Shown here in pieces: positions 13,466 to 22,012 of a stretch of DNA of 64,000 nt; positions within the stretch are counted from its first letter, which is position 1, and every line of letters starts with the position of its first letter. Origin of the DNA: an uncultured Pseudomonadales bacterium (GTDB lineage Bacteria > Pseudomonadota > Gammaproteobacteria > Pseudomonadales > Porticoccaceae). The notes under the pieces are model-generated. The model had not been told where the DNA came from. It did no database searches and saw only the letters and a list, made by a program, of their open reading frames with translations. The stretch lies in the NCBI GenBank assembly GCA_943788445.1, contig CALSQH010000004.1:234738-298737 (forward strand). The letters are read 5' to 3'. A program made the position numbers and the translations under genes.

Positions 13466-13941
13466 GCCATGGTTACGATGTCCATGCATTTGGCGACGGT
13501 GATAAATTGGTATTGGGCGGGGTCTCAATTCCCTATCATCGGAGTTTTATAGCTCACTCAGATGGCGATGTATTAATTCACGCGCTTATCGACGCTATTT
13601 TAGGCGCTTTGGCGCTGGGTGATATTGGCCAACACTTTCCCGACACAGATCAGCAATGGCGAGGTGCTGACAGTAGGCACTTACTGGCAAAAGTAGTACA
13701 GATAATGTCTGACACTGGTTATAAGCTCGGTAACGCTGATATCACCATTGTTGCCGAGCAGCCAAAGATGTTGCCGCATCTAGATGCTATGCGCCGCAAT
13801 CTATGTGCCGATATAAACTGCCAGATTGATCAGCTGAATATCAAAGCTACCACTACCGAAAAACTCGGTTTTGTCGGTCGCCAAGAAGGCATTGCTTGCC
13901 ATGCCGTGGTTTTGCTGGTGGTTAAATCTGATGATAGCTAA
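13456..13941 (+). CDS. ispF: 2-C-methyl-D-erythritol 2,4-cyclodiphosphate synthase
   Basis: IspF cyclises CDP-ME 2-phosphate to MEcPP two steps after IspD. The 161 residues start with the metal-binding [12 protein letters not shown] (Asp8, His10), followed by [32 protein letters not shown] and the C-terminal [27 protein letters not shown]. It overlaps the 3' end of ispD by 10 bases. Confidence 0.98.
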   Translation: MRIGHGYDVHAFGDGDKLVLGGVSIPYHRSFIAHSDGDVLIHALIDAILGALALGDIGQHFPDTDQQWRGADSRHLLAKVVQIMSDTGYKLGNADITIVAEQPKMLPHLDAMRRNLCADINCQIDQLNIKATTTEKLGFVGRQEGIACHAVVLLVVKSDDS

Positions 13942-13992
13942 ATAACCTCTCGGGCAAACATTATCAAATCTCCAGAATTCGAATTTCAGAGC

Positions 13993-14943
13993 TTGCCGCG
14001 ACTGTTTCCAACGTCGTTTGGTCGCGCCATGTATCGCAGTCAGCCAGAAGATTTTCTGGTTGATGAGGTTTTAGGCTTTGAGCCCAGTGGTGAAGGGGAG
14101 CATCTGTTTTTACATATCAAAAAACGCGACCAGAATACGCAGTGGGTCGCTGGTTTGCTGTCTCAGTTGGCGGGTATTAAGCGCAACGATGTTAGTTTTT
14201 GTGGCCTTAAAGATCGCTTTGCGGTTACCACTCAGTGGTTTAGCCTCTATCTGCCAGGCCTTGAATTAAATCCGGGTCAGCTGCTACATAAAGATTTTGA
14301 AATACTTTCAATGGCGCGCCACAACAAAAAACTGCGCCGCGGTATGCACAACGGAAATCTATTTCGGCTCGTTCTTAGAGAATTTACTGCCCTTGAAGAT
14401 CAATTTCCAGAGATTGAAGCTCGGCTAGAGAAAATAGCCGAGTGCGGGGTGCCAAATTATTTTGGTGAGCAGCGGTTTGGTCACGGCTGCGGAAATTTGA
14501 TTCAGGCTCAGACATTGATTGAGCATGATCAACTAAAGGGCAATCGTCGAGGCACTGGGATGATTTTATCGGCAGCTCGTTCATGGCTATTTAATTTGGT
14601 TCTCGCTGAACGCATTCGTCAGGGCTGCTGGTCCACATCAATGGAATTTGAGGCAGAGCCCTGCGGGCCACTCTGGGGGCGCGGGAGATCAGCTGCTGGC
14701 GGTGATCTAGAACAGTTAGAACAGGGTATATTGGCTGATTGGCGGGACTGGTGTTACGCCCTTGAACATGCAGGTCTCAAACAGGACCGCCGCGCCACAG
14801 TATTGGTGCCCGATGCTCTGCAGTGGAAACGTTTGGACAGAGATCGGTTGGAATTGTCCTTCGGTCTCTCTGCAGGTAGCTTTGCGACAGTGGTTTTACG
14901 GGAAATCACCGAATTATTCCGCCCCCAGATTCGAGCCCTGTGA
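13993..14943 (+). CDS. truD: tRNA pseudouridine(13) synthase TruD
   Basis: TruD makes pseudouridine 13 in tRNA-Glu. The N-terminal segment FLVDEVLGFEPSGEGEHLFLHIKKR matches the family, and the catalytic motif VSFCGLKDRFAVTTQWFSL carries the Asp nucleophile near residue 75; VPNYFGEQRFG and RSWLFNLVLAERI follow. With 316 residues it is near the short end of the family. The start codon appears to be TTG; no ATG gives a better N terminus. surE, normally next, is absent. Confidence 0.95.
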   Translation: MPRLFPTSFGRAMYRSQPEDFLVDEVLGFEPSGEGEHLFLHIKKRDQNTQWVAGLLSQLAGIKRNDVSFCGLKDRFAVTTQWFSLYLPGLELNPGQLLHKDFEILSMARHNKKLRRGMHNGNLFRLVLREFTALEDQFPEIEARLEKIAECGVPNYFGEQRFGHGCGNLIQAQTLIEHDQLKGNRRGTGMILSAARSWLFNLVLAERIRQGCWSTSMEFEAEPCGPLWGRGRSAAGGDLEQLEQGILADWRDWCYALEHAGLKQDRRATVLVPDALQWKRLDRDRLELSFGLSAGSFATVVLREITELFRPQIRAL

Positions 14944-15046
14944 TATATTGGCGAGCATCAGCAGGGTTGTGTATTAGAAGAAGAAATTGTAATTATTAAA
15001 AGAACATCAGTCTGTTGTGGCAGGCTTTAGGTATAGAGGATTTTGT

Positions 15047-15718
15047 GTGAACTCAAGTGAATTAGCCGGCATTGGTATGACATCGCAGCGTACGCGAGAG
15101 CGGTTGATTCAGCGCTTGAAAGATCAGGGCATTACCAATCAAAGAATACTCGATGTATTCCGTGTAACTCCTCGTCATATCTTCCTCGATGAAGCGCTAT
15201 CTCATCGCGCTTATGAAGATACAGCACTGCCGATCGGTTTCTCTCAAACACTCTCGCAGCCTTATATTGTCGCCAAGATGACCGAAATTCTATTGGCGGA
15301 AGGGCCTCTCAAAAAAGTTCTTGAGATTGGTACTGGGTCTGGTTTCCAAGCCACCATACTGGCTCAGTTAGTTGATTCTGTTTATTCCGTCGAGCGTATA
15401 GAGCCGTTATTAGTTAAGGCCAAAGAACGCTTTCGAAAGCTTTCTCTGCACAATATAACCGCCGAACTCTCCGATGGAAGTTTTGGATGGAAGAAACATG
15501 CACCCTACAATGGGATCATTGCCACTGCCGCGGCACAGGGTGTTCCCGACGAATTGCTCCACCAGTTGGCACCGGACGGCATATTAGTGATCCCGGTTGG
15601 GGTTGGCGATGAGCAAGATTTACGTGTATTACGCCGAGTTGGCGACTCTTCAGAATTTGAAGAAGAAGTTGTCGAGCGGGTTAAGTTTGTTCCCCTGTTA
15701 GGCGGTCTGTCGCGCTAG
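15047..15718 (+). CDS. pcm: Protein-L-isoaspartate O-methyltransferase
   Basis: Pcm methylates L-isoaspartyl residues so that damaged proteins can revert to aspartate. I chose the GTG at 15047 because AGAGGA sits 7 bases before it; a longer frame opens at 15017 and a Pseudomonas-like start ([10 protein letters not shown]) lies at 15077. Motifs are [24 protein letters not shown], the SAM-binding [16 protein letters not shown] and [16 protein letters not shown]. The reading frame is intact to a LLGGL end. It usually pairs with surE, which is not found here. Confidence 0.95.
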   Translation: MNSSELAGIGMTSQRTRERLIQRLKDQGITNQRILDVFRVTPRHIFLDEALSHRAYEDTALPIGFSQTLSQPYIVAKMTEILLAEGPLKKVLEIGTGSGFQATILAQLVDSVYSVERIEPLLVKAKERFRKLSLHNITAELSDGSFGWKKHAPYNGIIATAAAQGVPDELLHQLAPDGILVIPVGVGDEQDLRVLRRVGDSSEFEEEVVERVKFVPLLGGLSR

Positions 15719-15773
15719 TATCAAAATCAATAAGTTCAGCTCAAAACTATGTGCAAAAAACTCTGGAGTAATC

Positions 15774-16715
15774 ATGCGTAGCCTAAAACAGAATGTACTA
15801 CTTTTCTTAAAGGGTATCGCTATGGGCGCAGCTGATGTTGTTCCCGGGGTTTCAGGGGGCACTATTGCCTTTGTCAGTGGAATCTATATAGAGTTGATCG
15901 AAAGTATTAAGTCGTTAAATATTAGGGCGTTAAAGGTTTTAAAAACTCAGGGTCTGGCGGCAGCTTGGAATCATATCAATGGAAGTTTTCTCGTAGTACT
16001 TCTGAGTGGCGTTCTTACCAGTCTATTTTCGCTGGCGGTGGTAATGCAGTTTTTACTTGCTGAACACCCGTTGCCACTGTGGTCTTTCTTTGTTGGTCTT
16101 ATTGTCGGATCTGTTATTTATTTATTGCGCCAACATCCCTTTACTCACTGGCGAGATGGATTGTTATTTGTCTTTGGTATAGTCGCTGCATGGGGAATAT
16201 CTGTGGCGCCAGCGGTGCAGTTAGAGGGCACCCATACAACCATGTTCTTTGCGGGTAGTATTGCTCTTTGCGCAATGATTTTGCCGGGTATTTCGGGCTC
16301 ATTTATTTTGGTGTTATTGGGTTTATATCCTGTCTTTATAGGTGCGATCGCAGATTTTCAGATTGATGTTTTAATGGTGTTCGGCATCGGTGGGATTCTC
16401 GGGTTGATGATTTTTAGCCGTTTGCTCTCTTGGTTATTAGCCCATTTCGAGGTTTCTGTGATTGCCACAATGTGTGGTTTTTTGGTTGGGAGTTTAACGA
16501 TTATATGGCCTTGGAAGCAGGTGCTTGATTCTGTGCTGAGCCATTCAGGCAAGACTATTGTGTTGGCGTCACAAAATCTTTGGCCCAGTGAGTTTTTGCA
16601 ACTGGTCGGGAAAGACCCACAGACATTGGTAAGTGTATCAGCTATGGTATTTGGCTTGGTTTTGGTGCTTGGTTTAGAATATGTGGGTTCGCAGTATCAG
16701 GATAAATCTTTGTAG
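15774..16715 (+). CDS. DUF368 membrane protein, PopT-type undecaprenyl-phosphate translocase
   Basis: A polytopic inner-membrane protein of 313 residues with about eight hydrophobic helices. It carries the DUF368 signature twice, as expected for an inverted-repeat transporter fold: AADVVPGVSGGTIAF near residue 18 and CAMILPGISGSFILVLLG near 165. DUF368 proteins (PopT) recycle undecaprenyl phosphate across the membrane for cell-wall synthesis; assigning that role here is by family. It lies between pcm and nlpD, an insertion into the usual pcm-nlpD-rpoS order. Confidence 0.88.
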   Translation: MRSLKQNVLLFLKGIAMGAADVVPGVSGGTIAFVSGIYIELIESIKSLNIRALKVLKTQGLAAAWNHINGSFLVVLLSGVLTSLFSLAVVMQFLLAEHPLPLWSFFVGLIVGSVIYLLRQHPFTHWRDGLLFVFGIVAAWGISVAPAVQLEGTHTTMFFAGSIALCAMILPGISGSFILVLLGLYPVFIGAIADFQIDVLMVFGIGGILGLMIFSRLLSWLLAHFEVSVIATMCGFLVGSLTIIWPWKQVLDSVLSHSGKTIVLASQNLWPSEFLQLVGKDPQTLVSVSAMVFGLVLVLGLEYVGSQYQDKSL

Positions 16716-16725
16716 GCAAACTATT

Positions 16726-17496
16726 GTGTCGCGTATAGCTTCATCAGCATTAGTCCCCATCGCATTTTTGATGATCTTGATTATCACTGGTTGTAGCTCG
16801 TATTCTAATAATCATCCAGCGCCGGTTAGTAGCCGTGCTCAACCTCCCTCAAAGCGCATAATGGTGCATCAGGTTGAGCGGGGGGAAACACTCTATTCAA
16901 TCGCTTGGCGTTACGACTTAGATTTCCGTAAGTTAGCGCGAGCCAATGGTATTCGTGCTCCATTTGTTATCAATCGTGGACAGTTACTCTCTTTAGATAC
17001 CAGCAAGATTAGTACGCTATCAGCAAAAACTGTGAATCCTAAGCCTAGAGCTAAGGTGACAGAAAAAAATAAAAATGCTGTTCAGCAGAAAAAAACAATC
17101 GCGGCAAAGAGCAAACCAAAATCAAACCCTGTAATTAACTCGGCCAAATGGCGCTGGCAATGGCCGGTTAAAGGTAAGGTTGTAGAGTCGTATAACCTTA
17201 AAGAGTTACACAAGGGCATTAAAATAAAAGCGGTTAGCCGCTCTGCTGTTCGCTCTGCTGGGCCTGGTGTTGTGGTGTACTCGGGGGAGGGGTTACGCGG
17301 CTATGGCAAGCTGGTTATTATTAAGCACAGTGAGATTTTGTTAAGTGCTTACGCTCACAATGAACAAATTATGGTTAAAGAGGGCCAAACCGTTAAACAG
17401 ATGGAGATTATTTCCCGCTTGGGCTCTGATGGAACGCTCTATTTTGAGATTCGCAAAGATGGTTATCCCATTAACCCGGTAACATATTTGAAATAA
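16726..17496 (+). CDS. nlpD: NlpD-like lipoprotein, LysM plus degenerate LytM
   Basis: NlpD is an outer-membrane lipoprotein that activates amidase AmiC at the septum. I start it at GTG 16726, which gives a signal sequence ending in the lipobox IITGC and a short gap after the DUF368 gene instead of a 35-base overlap. A LysM domain (HQVERGETLYSIAWRYDL) is followed by a basic linker and a LytM/M23 fold from about residue 145. Catalytic residues are missing: LHKGIKIK lacks the metal-binding Asp and LYFEIR replaces LHFEIR, so it should be an activator and not a peptidase. The rpoS promoter of many gammaproteobacteria lies within nlpD. Confidence 0.93.
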   Translation: MSRIASSALVPIAFLMILIITGCSSYSNNHPAPVSSRAQPPSKRIMVHQVERGETLYSIAWRYDLDFRKLARANGIRAPFVINRGQLLSLDTSKISTLSAKTVNPKPRAKVTEKNKNAVQQKKTIAAKSKPKSNPVINSAKWRWQWPVKGKVVESYNLKELHKGIKIKAVSRSAVRSAGPGVVVYSGEGLRGYGKLVIIKHSEILLSAYAHNEQIMVKEGQTVKQMEIISRLGSDGTLYFEIRKDGYPINPVTYLK

Positions 17497-17647
17497 ATGA
17501 CAATTAAAATTATCTATATCTGATTAATCGTAGTAGTATTGGGATATTGAAGTAGAAAGAGCTGTAAAAAAGGAAGCGGCATTGTTCTGGATAGGTCACT
17601 AGATTGGTGACTTTGAACATGGAGAAACATTTAAAGGGGATAGAAAC

Positions 17648-18571
17648 GTGAGGGATGAAGCGTTAGCAGTAGACCAACAAACAGCGTCAACCGATAGTCA
17701 TGGAGATACATCGGAAATAAGTCATCAGGTTATTGATGCAACCAGTTTATATCTCAAAGAAATTGGTTATGCGCCGTTACTTACGGCCAAAGAAGAAGTC
17801 TTCTATGCCCGTAAATTTCTCAAGGGCGACGAATCAGCACGACACCGAATGATTGAAAGCAACCTGCGATTAGTGGTTAAAATTGCGCGTCGCTATGTTA
17901 ATCGTGGTCTTGAATTGCTCGATTTAATTGAAGAGGGCAATATCGGATTAATGCGCGCTGTCGAGAAATTTGACCCTGAACTGGGTTATCGTTTCTCAAC
18001 TTACGCCACCTGGTGGATACGGCAAACCATTGAACGGGCGTTAATGAATCAAACCCGGACTATTCGATTGCCAGTTCACGTTGTCAAAGAACTCAATGTT
18101 TATGTTCGAGCTTCTCGTAAATTGGCGCAGCGTCTGGATCATGCTCCCACGCCTGAAGAGATAGCCGAAGAAGTAGACAAACCTGTCGCCGATGTTTTAA
18201 AAATTCTCAGTCTTAGTGAACGAATATCGTCCATTGATATTCCTGTGGCCGAGAATGAAAAAAGTCTCGTCGAGACAATTTCTGCGGGAGGGGCATTTAG
18301 TCCTGAACGTCAGATAGAGGGTGAAGATTTGTCAGAGGCTTTGAATGAGTGGCTAGCTGAGCTTCCTGAGAAGCAGCGTGAAGTGTTAGTAAGACGCTTT
18401 GGTCTGCTGCATCATCAGGAAGAGACTCTAGAGCAGGTTGGGCGTGAGATCGGATTGACTCGTGAGCGGGTTCGGCAAATTCAAGTTGATGCGTTGCGAC
18501 GATTGCGAGATGTATTGCGCAAGCATGGGCTAAATGGCGATGTATTATTTGAAGAGCTTGAAGAGGCCTAG
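17648..18571 (+). CDS. rpoS: RNA polymerase sigma factor RpoS
   Basis: The stationary-phase/general-stress sigma factor, with 307 residues from a GTG start. Region 1.2 ([21 protein letters not shown]), region 2 ([55 protein letters not shown]), region 3 and region 4 ([27 protein letters not shown]) are all intact. The N terminus lacks region 1.1, which separates it from RpoD. A 151-base leader follows nlpD, long enough for sRNA or structural control, although I cannot point to a specific element. Confidence 0.98.
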   Translation: MRDEALAVDQQTASTDSHGDTSEISHQVIDATSLYLKEIGYAPLLTAKEEVFYARKFLKGDESARHRMIESNLRLVVKIARRYVNRGLELLDLIEEGNIGLMRAVEKFDPELGYRFSTYATWWIRQTIERALMNQTRTIRLPVHVVKELNVYVRASRKLAQRLDHAPTPEEIAEEVDKPVADVLKILSLSERISSIDIPVAENEKSLVETISAGGAFSPERQIEGEDLSEALNEWLAELPEKQREVLVRRFGLLHHQEETLEQVGREIGLTRERVRQIQVDALRRLRDVLRKHGLNGDVLFEELEEA

Positions 18572-18605
18572 GGTTCGAAAAAATTGTCTATAAAATTATA
18601 GGAAT

Positions 18606-18635
18606 AAAAAAACCCAGCGAAAGCTGGGTTTTTTT
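18606..18635. terminator. Bidirectional rho-independent terminator (rpoS / ppa)
   Basis: A perfect 13-base-pair stem (seven A then ACCCAGC's complement, i.e. A7-CCCAGC paired with GCTGGG-T7) closes a GAAA tetraloop. A/T tracts on both sides let it end transcription of rpoS from the left and ppa from the right. It is the strongest terminator in the window. Confidence 0.95.
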
Positions 18636-18655
18636 ATTTAATGCCAATACTTTGC

Positions 18656-19186
18656 TTACTCAGCTAAGTAGCGCTCGCGAGAAGAGATAATTTCAGCGCG
18701 TGCAGATTCAGCATCTTCCCAACCGTCAACTTTTACCCACTTACCAGGCTCAAGTGCTTTGTAGTTTTCAAAATAGTGAACGATTTGATTGAGCAGTAAT
18801 TCAGGTAGATCAGCGATTTCTTGAACATGATCATAAATCTTGGTCAGTTTGGTGTGTGGAACAGCGAGAAGCTTTGCATCAATGCCAGATTCATCACTCA
18901 TTTTTAACACACCAACAACGCGGCTACGGATTACTGCACCAGGTACAACTGGATACGGTGATACTACCAATACGTCCAGTGGGTCGCCGTCTTCGGACAG
19001 AGTCTGGGGTACATAGCCATAGTTGGCTGGGTAGAACATTGGAGTAGCAACAAAACGGTCAACAAAAATAGCGTCGCTGTCTTTATCTACTTCGTATTTA
19101 ATTGGATCGTGATTAGCTGGAATTTCAATAATCACATTAATGTCGTTAGGCAGGTCTTTACCGGCTGGTATATCGTTGTAGCTCAT
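18656..19186 (-). CDS. ppa: Inorganic pyrophosphatase (family I)
   Basis: Hydrolyses pyrophosphate and so drives biosynthetic reactions. The 176 residues match the bacterial hexameric form. Active-site features are [22 protein letters not shown] at the N terminus, the signature [15 protein letters not shown] around residue 66 with its three metal-binding Asp residues, and the late [11 protein letters not shown]. It is monocistronic, convergent with rpoS. Confidence 0.98.
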   Translation of the reverse strand: MSYNDIPAGKDLPNDINVIIEIPANHDPIKYEVDKDSDAIFVDRFVATPMFYPANYGYVPQTLSEDGDPLDVLVVSPYPVVPGAVIRSRVVGVLKMSDESGIDAKLLAVPHTKLTKIYDHVQEIADLPELLLNQIVHYFENYKALEPGKWVKVDGWEDAESARAEIISSRERYLAE

Positions 19187-19300
19187 GATTTTAAATCCGT
19201 CAGAGTTCTAAATGAAAGTGCGTTGCATTGTTGAGGCGCGGATTATAGCGACTTGATGAAAAATTGACCAGTCTTGGCTTTATGAGAAGTATATTTCGAA

Positions 19301-19329
19301 ATGGCGGTGCAGAATGGCTGCACCGCCAT
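19301..19329. terminator. Terminator-like hairpin after the TonB-C fusion gene
   Basis: A perfect 12-base-pair GC-rich inverted repeat (ATGGCGGTGCAG with CTGCACCGCCAT, 5-base loop) lies 7 bases beyond the stop of the minus-strand gene at 19337. The following T run is short, so termination may be weak or the hairpin may protect the mRNA 3' end. Confidence 0.6.
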
Positions 19330-19336
19330 GATTGAA

Positions 19337-20557
19337 TTATTGCAGGCGGAAAGTAATAGGAATACTTAATTCAAACGAATCTGATTTTATATTCTCTGGG
19401 AGTGTTGGGAATGGGGCGGCCTTTGCAACGGCTTTCATAGCTGCTTTATTAAGGCTGCTGTACTTAGACTCCTGTGTTGTCAGCAGGCTTTTAAGCTCGC
19501 CATCTCTGCCAATCTCCACTGCTATACGAACGGTTCCCTGCTGGTTTTTTGATGCAGCACGACTTGGGTAGGAGATATGCTGGTATATCTGTTGAACAAC
19601 TAATGGAGTGTAGTCGCGCTGCGCTAGGGCTTCGGCGACATTAAAGTCGACGATCTCTTCTTCAGCTTCGTCGGTAGATTCAGTCTCTATGGTTGCAGAT
19701 GCGGTAGAGTTTAAGTCGGGTTTCTGACTGTCGGTATCTTGAGCGGAAGTACCTTCCTTGTTAGGGGGCTCAATTATATCAGCTATCTCGGTAGTAGGGA
19801 TTTCAGGCGTACCCGTAATACTGCTGTCCTTTTTCGCTGTGCTTTTATTGCTCTCGGTTGATGGTTTGGTTATTTCTTTAGCTGCTACCTGTTCGGATTC
19901 ATCTACAGCCGATTGCTGAGGAACGATCCAAGACTCAGCGAGAGAAATTCTCTCAGGATTTGGCGTAATATTGGCTAACAGATTATTTGAATGATTATTG
20001 CGCTTGTTGCCTAGGAGCTCTTCCTTAAATGAGGTGCTGGGAGGGATCGCGCCAATCCATGTGCGCAAGAGCAGTCCAAAGACTTCCCCAGATAGATCAG
20101 AAATTAACTCAGTACCATTGAAACGCATTGATGTGCCATTTTCCGGCGAGAAAATATACTCTAAGATATCACCCTTTTTAGGTGCTGATTTAGGTGCCTG
20201 CATAAGAGCGATTAACTCTTCCGCGGAATCGGAAAAAGTCTCGCGACCATTGTTGATCGAAATACTTTGCATCCATAAGTTTATCCAGCGGCGCATGGAA
20301 TAGTTGTTGATCATCCTCACCTCCATGCGTTTTTCACTATTCATAGACTGAATAATATTGGCCTTATTCTGCGCCGTTTCGGTATACAGCGCTGCAACAA
20401 ATTGATCTTTACCGAGATCTGAGTAGATGGTGCTGCCATTGAGGAGTAGATCGGCTTTTGCTGTGCAGGAAAACAGCACAATAATATACATTGCCAAGCG
20501 AGTAATATTTGAGCAGCTCCTTTTGAGAATTCCCTTATCTAAGTTTTGCTTATTCAT
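19337..20557 (-). CDS. Exported chalcone-isomerase-like / TonB C-terminal fusion protein
   Basis: The 406-residue protein begins with a hydrophobic export signal (LAMYIIVLFSCTAKA, about residues 22-36). Residues 37-190 resemble the bacterial chalcone-isomerase-like domain (DLLLNGSTIYSDLGKDQFVAALY and the typical end LLRTWIGAIPPSTSFKEELLG). A long acidic, Ser/Thr-rich linker follows, then a TonB C-terminal-type domain (VVQQIYQHISYPSRAASKNQQG to ITFRLQ) over the last 90 residues. TonB-C domains contact outer-membrane receptors or act as envelope adaptors; with no N-terminal anchor this one would be periplasmic. No exbB/exbD genes are nearby. The role is unknown. Confidence 0.7.
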   Translation of the reverse strand: MNKQNLDKGILKRSCSNITRLAMYIIVLFSCTAKADLLLNGSTIYSDLGKDQFVAALYTETAQNKANIIQSMNSEKRMEVRMINNYSMRRWINLWMQSISINNGRETFSDSAEELIALMQAPKSAPKKGDILEYIFSPENGTSMRFNGTELISDLSGEVFGLLLRTWIGAIPPSTSFKEELLGNKRNNHSNNLLANITPNPERISLAESWIVPQQSAVDESEQVAAKEITKPSTESNKSTAKKDSSITGTPEIPTTEIADIIEPPNKEGTSAQDTDSQKPDLNSTASATIETESTDEAEEEIVDFNVAEALAQRDYTPLVVQQIYQHISYPSRAASKNQQGTVRIAVEIGRDGELKSLLTTQESKYSSLNKAAMKAVAKAAPFPTLPENIKSDSFELSIPITFRLQ

Positions 20558-20915
20558 TGTACTAGTCCCTTAATTGTCCAGTTTTAATCCACTTACCTTA
20601 GGCTTTACCTCTTCCCATTGTCATCATGGCAATTACCAGTTCAAGTTGAGTGCGGTAAAATGCTAATCAGAGCACCTTTTACTAGTATATATTGATGGGA
20701 CTGTCACAGTTCAGTATGTAAAGTCTCTAGTACTTCCAGCGAATATAAGTGCTATTTCAGCTGAAAAACCTTAAGGAGTGCACTACTTTTAACTCTGTAG
20801 AGACAGTATTAGGGTTTGTTGTCAGATGATTGGCTTCACAATTAAATACCCAGTACAGGTAAACTACTAGATTAAATAAATCGTATTAAAACAGTTAAAA
20901 AAGCATAAAAATTGG
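20558..20915. promoter_or_regulatory. Divergent intergenic region upstream of the RND operon
   Basis: These 358 AT-rich bases separate the start of the TonB-C fusion gene (leftward) from the start of the efflux adaptor (rightward), so promoters for both directions must lie here. TACTAGT occurs near each end. I found no convincing -35/-10 pair, palindromic operator, open frame or terminator. Confidence 0.5.
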
Positions 20916-21995
20916 ATGGTACCTTTGAATAAAAATCTCCGTATTTCATTAATACTTGCTGTGGCTATATTGCTCTGGTTACTCAGTGGCTTATTTCTCT
21001 CTCCGGCAACTGATGGTAACGCTAATAAATCCATTGATTCCAAGCTTACCTCTATTCAGGCAACCTGGGCTCAGGTGCAGGCGTTTAGGCCGCAGCTATC
21101 TCTGCGTGCAAAGACCGAGGCGAACCGGGTGGTTGATGTAAAAGCTCAGATAAGCGGACGTATTATTGCTGTCCCTGTTGAGGAGGGCTCAGAGGTTGTA
21201 GCTGGGGACACATTGTGCAAAATAGATGAAGAAGATCGCCGCTTACGCATCCGGCATGCACAGGCGGCTCTTGCTCAAGCTGAAATTGAATTCAATGGTG
21301 CACAAAAACTCAAACAGAGTGGCTACCAGTCTGAACTGGCTATTGCCCAAGCTAAAACCAAGCTTGAGGCGGCGCGGGTTGCTTTCGAACGCAGTGGCTT
21401 GGATGTGGAGAATTTATCCATTAAAGCCCCCTTTGTCGGAATTGTTGAGAACCGTCCCGTTGAAGTCGGTGATTTTGTTCAGCCTGGTCAGCTCTGTGCG
21501 CAGATAGTCGAATTAAATCCATTGAAAGTAACCGCGGTTGTTACTGAGAGTGAAATTAGTAAAATTTCTCTCACCAGTCTGGCTAAAGTGACTCTGGTTA
21601 ATGGTGATGTACTGAGTGGAAAAATTACCTATCTATCCCGTCAAGCAGACCCTATTACCCGCAGTTACAAGGTAGAAGCGACAGTGGAAAATCCAGATCT
21701 GAGATTTCTCGCAGGCATGTCTGCCCGCCTACAGATAGAAGGGCAGGCTATCCAGGCACATCTGATATCGGCGAGCCTCATGTTGCTTGATGATCAGGGT
21801 CATCTTGCGGTGCGAGCGGTCAATGATCAGGGTGTTATCAACACCTTAGAGGTTTCCAGCGTAGGTGAAAGTAGTGAAGGGGTTTGGGTGGCGGGTCTTC
21901 CAGACAAAATAGCACTGGTAACGGTGGGGCAGAACTATGTGACTGATGGTGAGCAGGTAACTGCCTCATTCACAAACAGCTCCGACAGTTTGTAA
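20916..21995 (+). CDS. RND efflux periplasmic adaptor (membrane fusion protein)
   Basis: A 359-residue HlyD/AcrA-type adaptor with an N-terminal membrane anchor (ISLILAVAILLWLLSGLFL). The lipoyl/barrel-sandwich halves are visible as VDVKAQISGRIIAVPVEEGSEVVAGDTLCKID and SIKAPFVGIVENRPVEVGDFVQPGQLCAQIV, separated by a helical hairpin. It should bridge the following inner-membrane pump to an outer-membrane channel. There is no lipobox. Only 17 bases separate it from the pump gene; no TolC-like gene or local TetR/MarR regulator is present. Confidence 0.93.
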   Translation: MVPLNKNLRISLILAVAILLWLLSGLFLSPATDGNANKSIDSKLTSIQATWAQVQAFRPQLSLRAKTEANRVVDVKAQISGRIIAVPVEEGSEVVAGDTLCKIDEEDRRLRIRHAQAALAQAEIEFNGAQKLKQSGYQSELAIAQAKTKLEAARVAFERSGLDVENLSIKAPFVGIVENRPVEVGDFVQPGQLCAQIVELNPLKVTAVVTESEISKISLTSLAKVTLVNGDVLSGKITYLSRQADPITRSYKVEATVENPDLRFLAGMSARLQIEGQAIQAHLISASLMLLDDQGHLAVRAVNDQGVINTLEVSSVGESSEGVWVAGLPDKIALVTVGQNYVTDGEQVTASFTNSSDSL

Positions 21996-22012
21996 CTGGA
22001 AGACCTATTTAA

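Noticed and set aside
14944..15046. A degenerate surE between truD and pcm.
   Set aside because: The gap is about 100 bases, far too short for the ~250-codon gene, and no remnant frame is seen.
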